DNA from: Nanobdellota archaeon
Lineage (GTDB): Archaea; Nanobdellota; Nanobdellia; Woesearchaeales; GW2011-AR15
Length of the DNA stretch: 12,818 nt
NCBI GenBank assembly: GCA_018815145.1
Contig: JAHIYL010000087.1
Location: 1-12,818 of the forward strand
Direction: 5' to 3'
How positions within the stretch are numbered: position 1 is the stretch's first letter; every line of letters begins with the position of its first letter. The translations under genes were made by a program, and so were the position numbers. Under the pieces are notes generated by a model, which did not search any database, was not told the DNA's origin, and worked only from the letters and a program-made list of their open reading frames with translations. Of the stretch, positions 12,703 to 12,818 are shown piece by piece.

Positions 12703-12818
12703 AAATCCTCATAAAGAAGGCTTTTAGCCTTCACATAAGCGTTGTGTGCAATTATTCTGAACCTTGTCTGCTGTCTCTGTCCAACGGCACTTGTTGCTGA
12801 TAAGTGCTCTCCAAACAC
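12648..12818 (-). CDS. possible C-terminal part of a gene entering from the right edge
   Basis: On the minus strand a frame is open from the window edge (12818) for 56 codons to TAA at 12650-12648. It reads like protein, with segments such as RFRIIAHNAYVKAKSLLYED and the ending IYIVWRELEKPI. It has no Met, so it would be the 3' end of a longer gene. The stretch is visibly richer in G+C than the spacers around it, consistent with coding. I do not recognise a family. It overlaps the 3' end of the lipoprotein gene on the opposite strand by 55 nt. An alternative is a chance open frame. Confidence 0.45.
   Translation of the reverse strand: MFGEHLSATSAVGQRQQTRFRIIAHNAYVKAKSLLYEDFYAPDSIYIVWRELEKPI

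Noticed and set aside
12716..12732. GAAGGC-TTTTA-GCCTTC hairpin as a terminator for the lipoprotein gene
   Set aside because: It has no following T-run and lies inside the open frame that enters from the right edge, so it may simply be coding sequence.
12787..12807. GCACTT/AAGTGC stem-loop near the right edge
   Set aside because: Only 6 bp with a 9-nt loop, also within the open edge frame. It cannot be judged without the flanking sequence.
1..12818. CRISPR array, insertion sequence, integrase, toxin-antitoxin or defence genes
   Set aside because: No spaced direct repeats, terminal inverted repeats with a transposase, or recognisable defence motifs were found on either strand.

Overview
The window reads as chromosomal DNA from an AT-rich archaeon, most likely a DPANN lineage near the Woesearchaeota/Pacearchaeota; the lineage is an inference from gene content and style. 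The archaeal assignment is firm. It rests on an archaeal-type initiation factor aIF5B, a DUF371 protein, an MCT-1/DUF1947-type PUA protein, a COG2521-type methyltransferase, a class II tRNA interrupted by introns and lacking an encoded CCA, TATA boxes about 27 nt upstream of start codons, and AGGTGA-type Shine-Dalgarno sites inside operons.

Layout. Positions 1-3238 (+): an unknown two-helix membrane protein, then aIF5B followed 10 nt later by a NIP7/COG3270-like PUA protein. Positions 4348-3244 (-): a three-gene run (short helical protein, DUF371, MCT-1-like PUA protein) that converges on the first block with 5 nt between stop codons. Positions 4600-4457 (-): a 47-residue zinc-ribbon microprotein, divergent from a Nudix hydrolase (4768-5205, +). 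Positions 5368-5207 (-): a tRNA-Leu with about 77 nt of extra sequence in the anticodon region. Positions 7005-5437 (-): three small coiled-coil proteins of unknown function, two of which share a C-terminal module. Positions 7019-7340: a promoter region with a palindromic TATA element and a 54-nt stem-loop. Positions 7341-9794 (+): a large secreted, C-terminally anchored lamin-tail-domain protein. Positions 9851-11483 (+): an unknown winged-helix protein overlapping a ScpB homologue that carries a long acidic tail. Positions 12333-11497 (-): a SAM methyltransferase. Positions 12442-12702 (+): a small putative lipoprotein, whose end overlaps an open frame running off the right edge on the minus strand.

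Functional themes. The left third is translation and RNA binding (aIF5B, two different PUA proteins, DUF371). The right half combines envelope (lamin-tail protein, lipoprotein) with chromosome organisation (ScpB). No defence system, CRISPR array, transposon or prophage is visible. The least explained parts are the coiled-coil cluster at 5437-7005, the winged-helix/ScpB pair, the tRNA-Leu processing, and the leader of the lamin-tail gene.

Gene starts were chosen by promoter geometry. Six genes have a TATA-like box whose centre lies 26-29 nt from an ATG/GTG, which predicts leaderless mRNAs. Several operon-internal or SD-led genes instead have AGGTGA-like sites 4-8 nt upstream.
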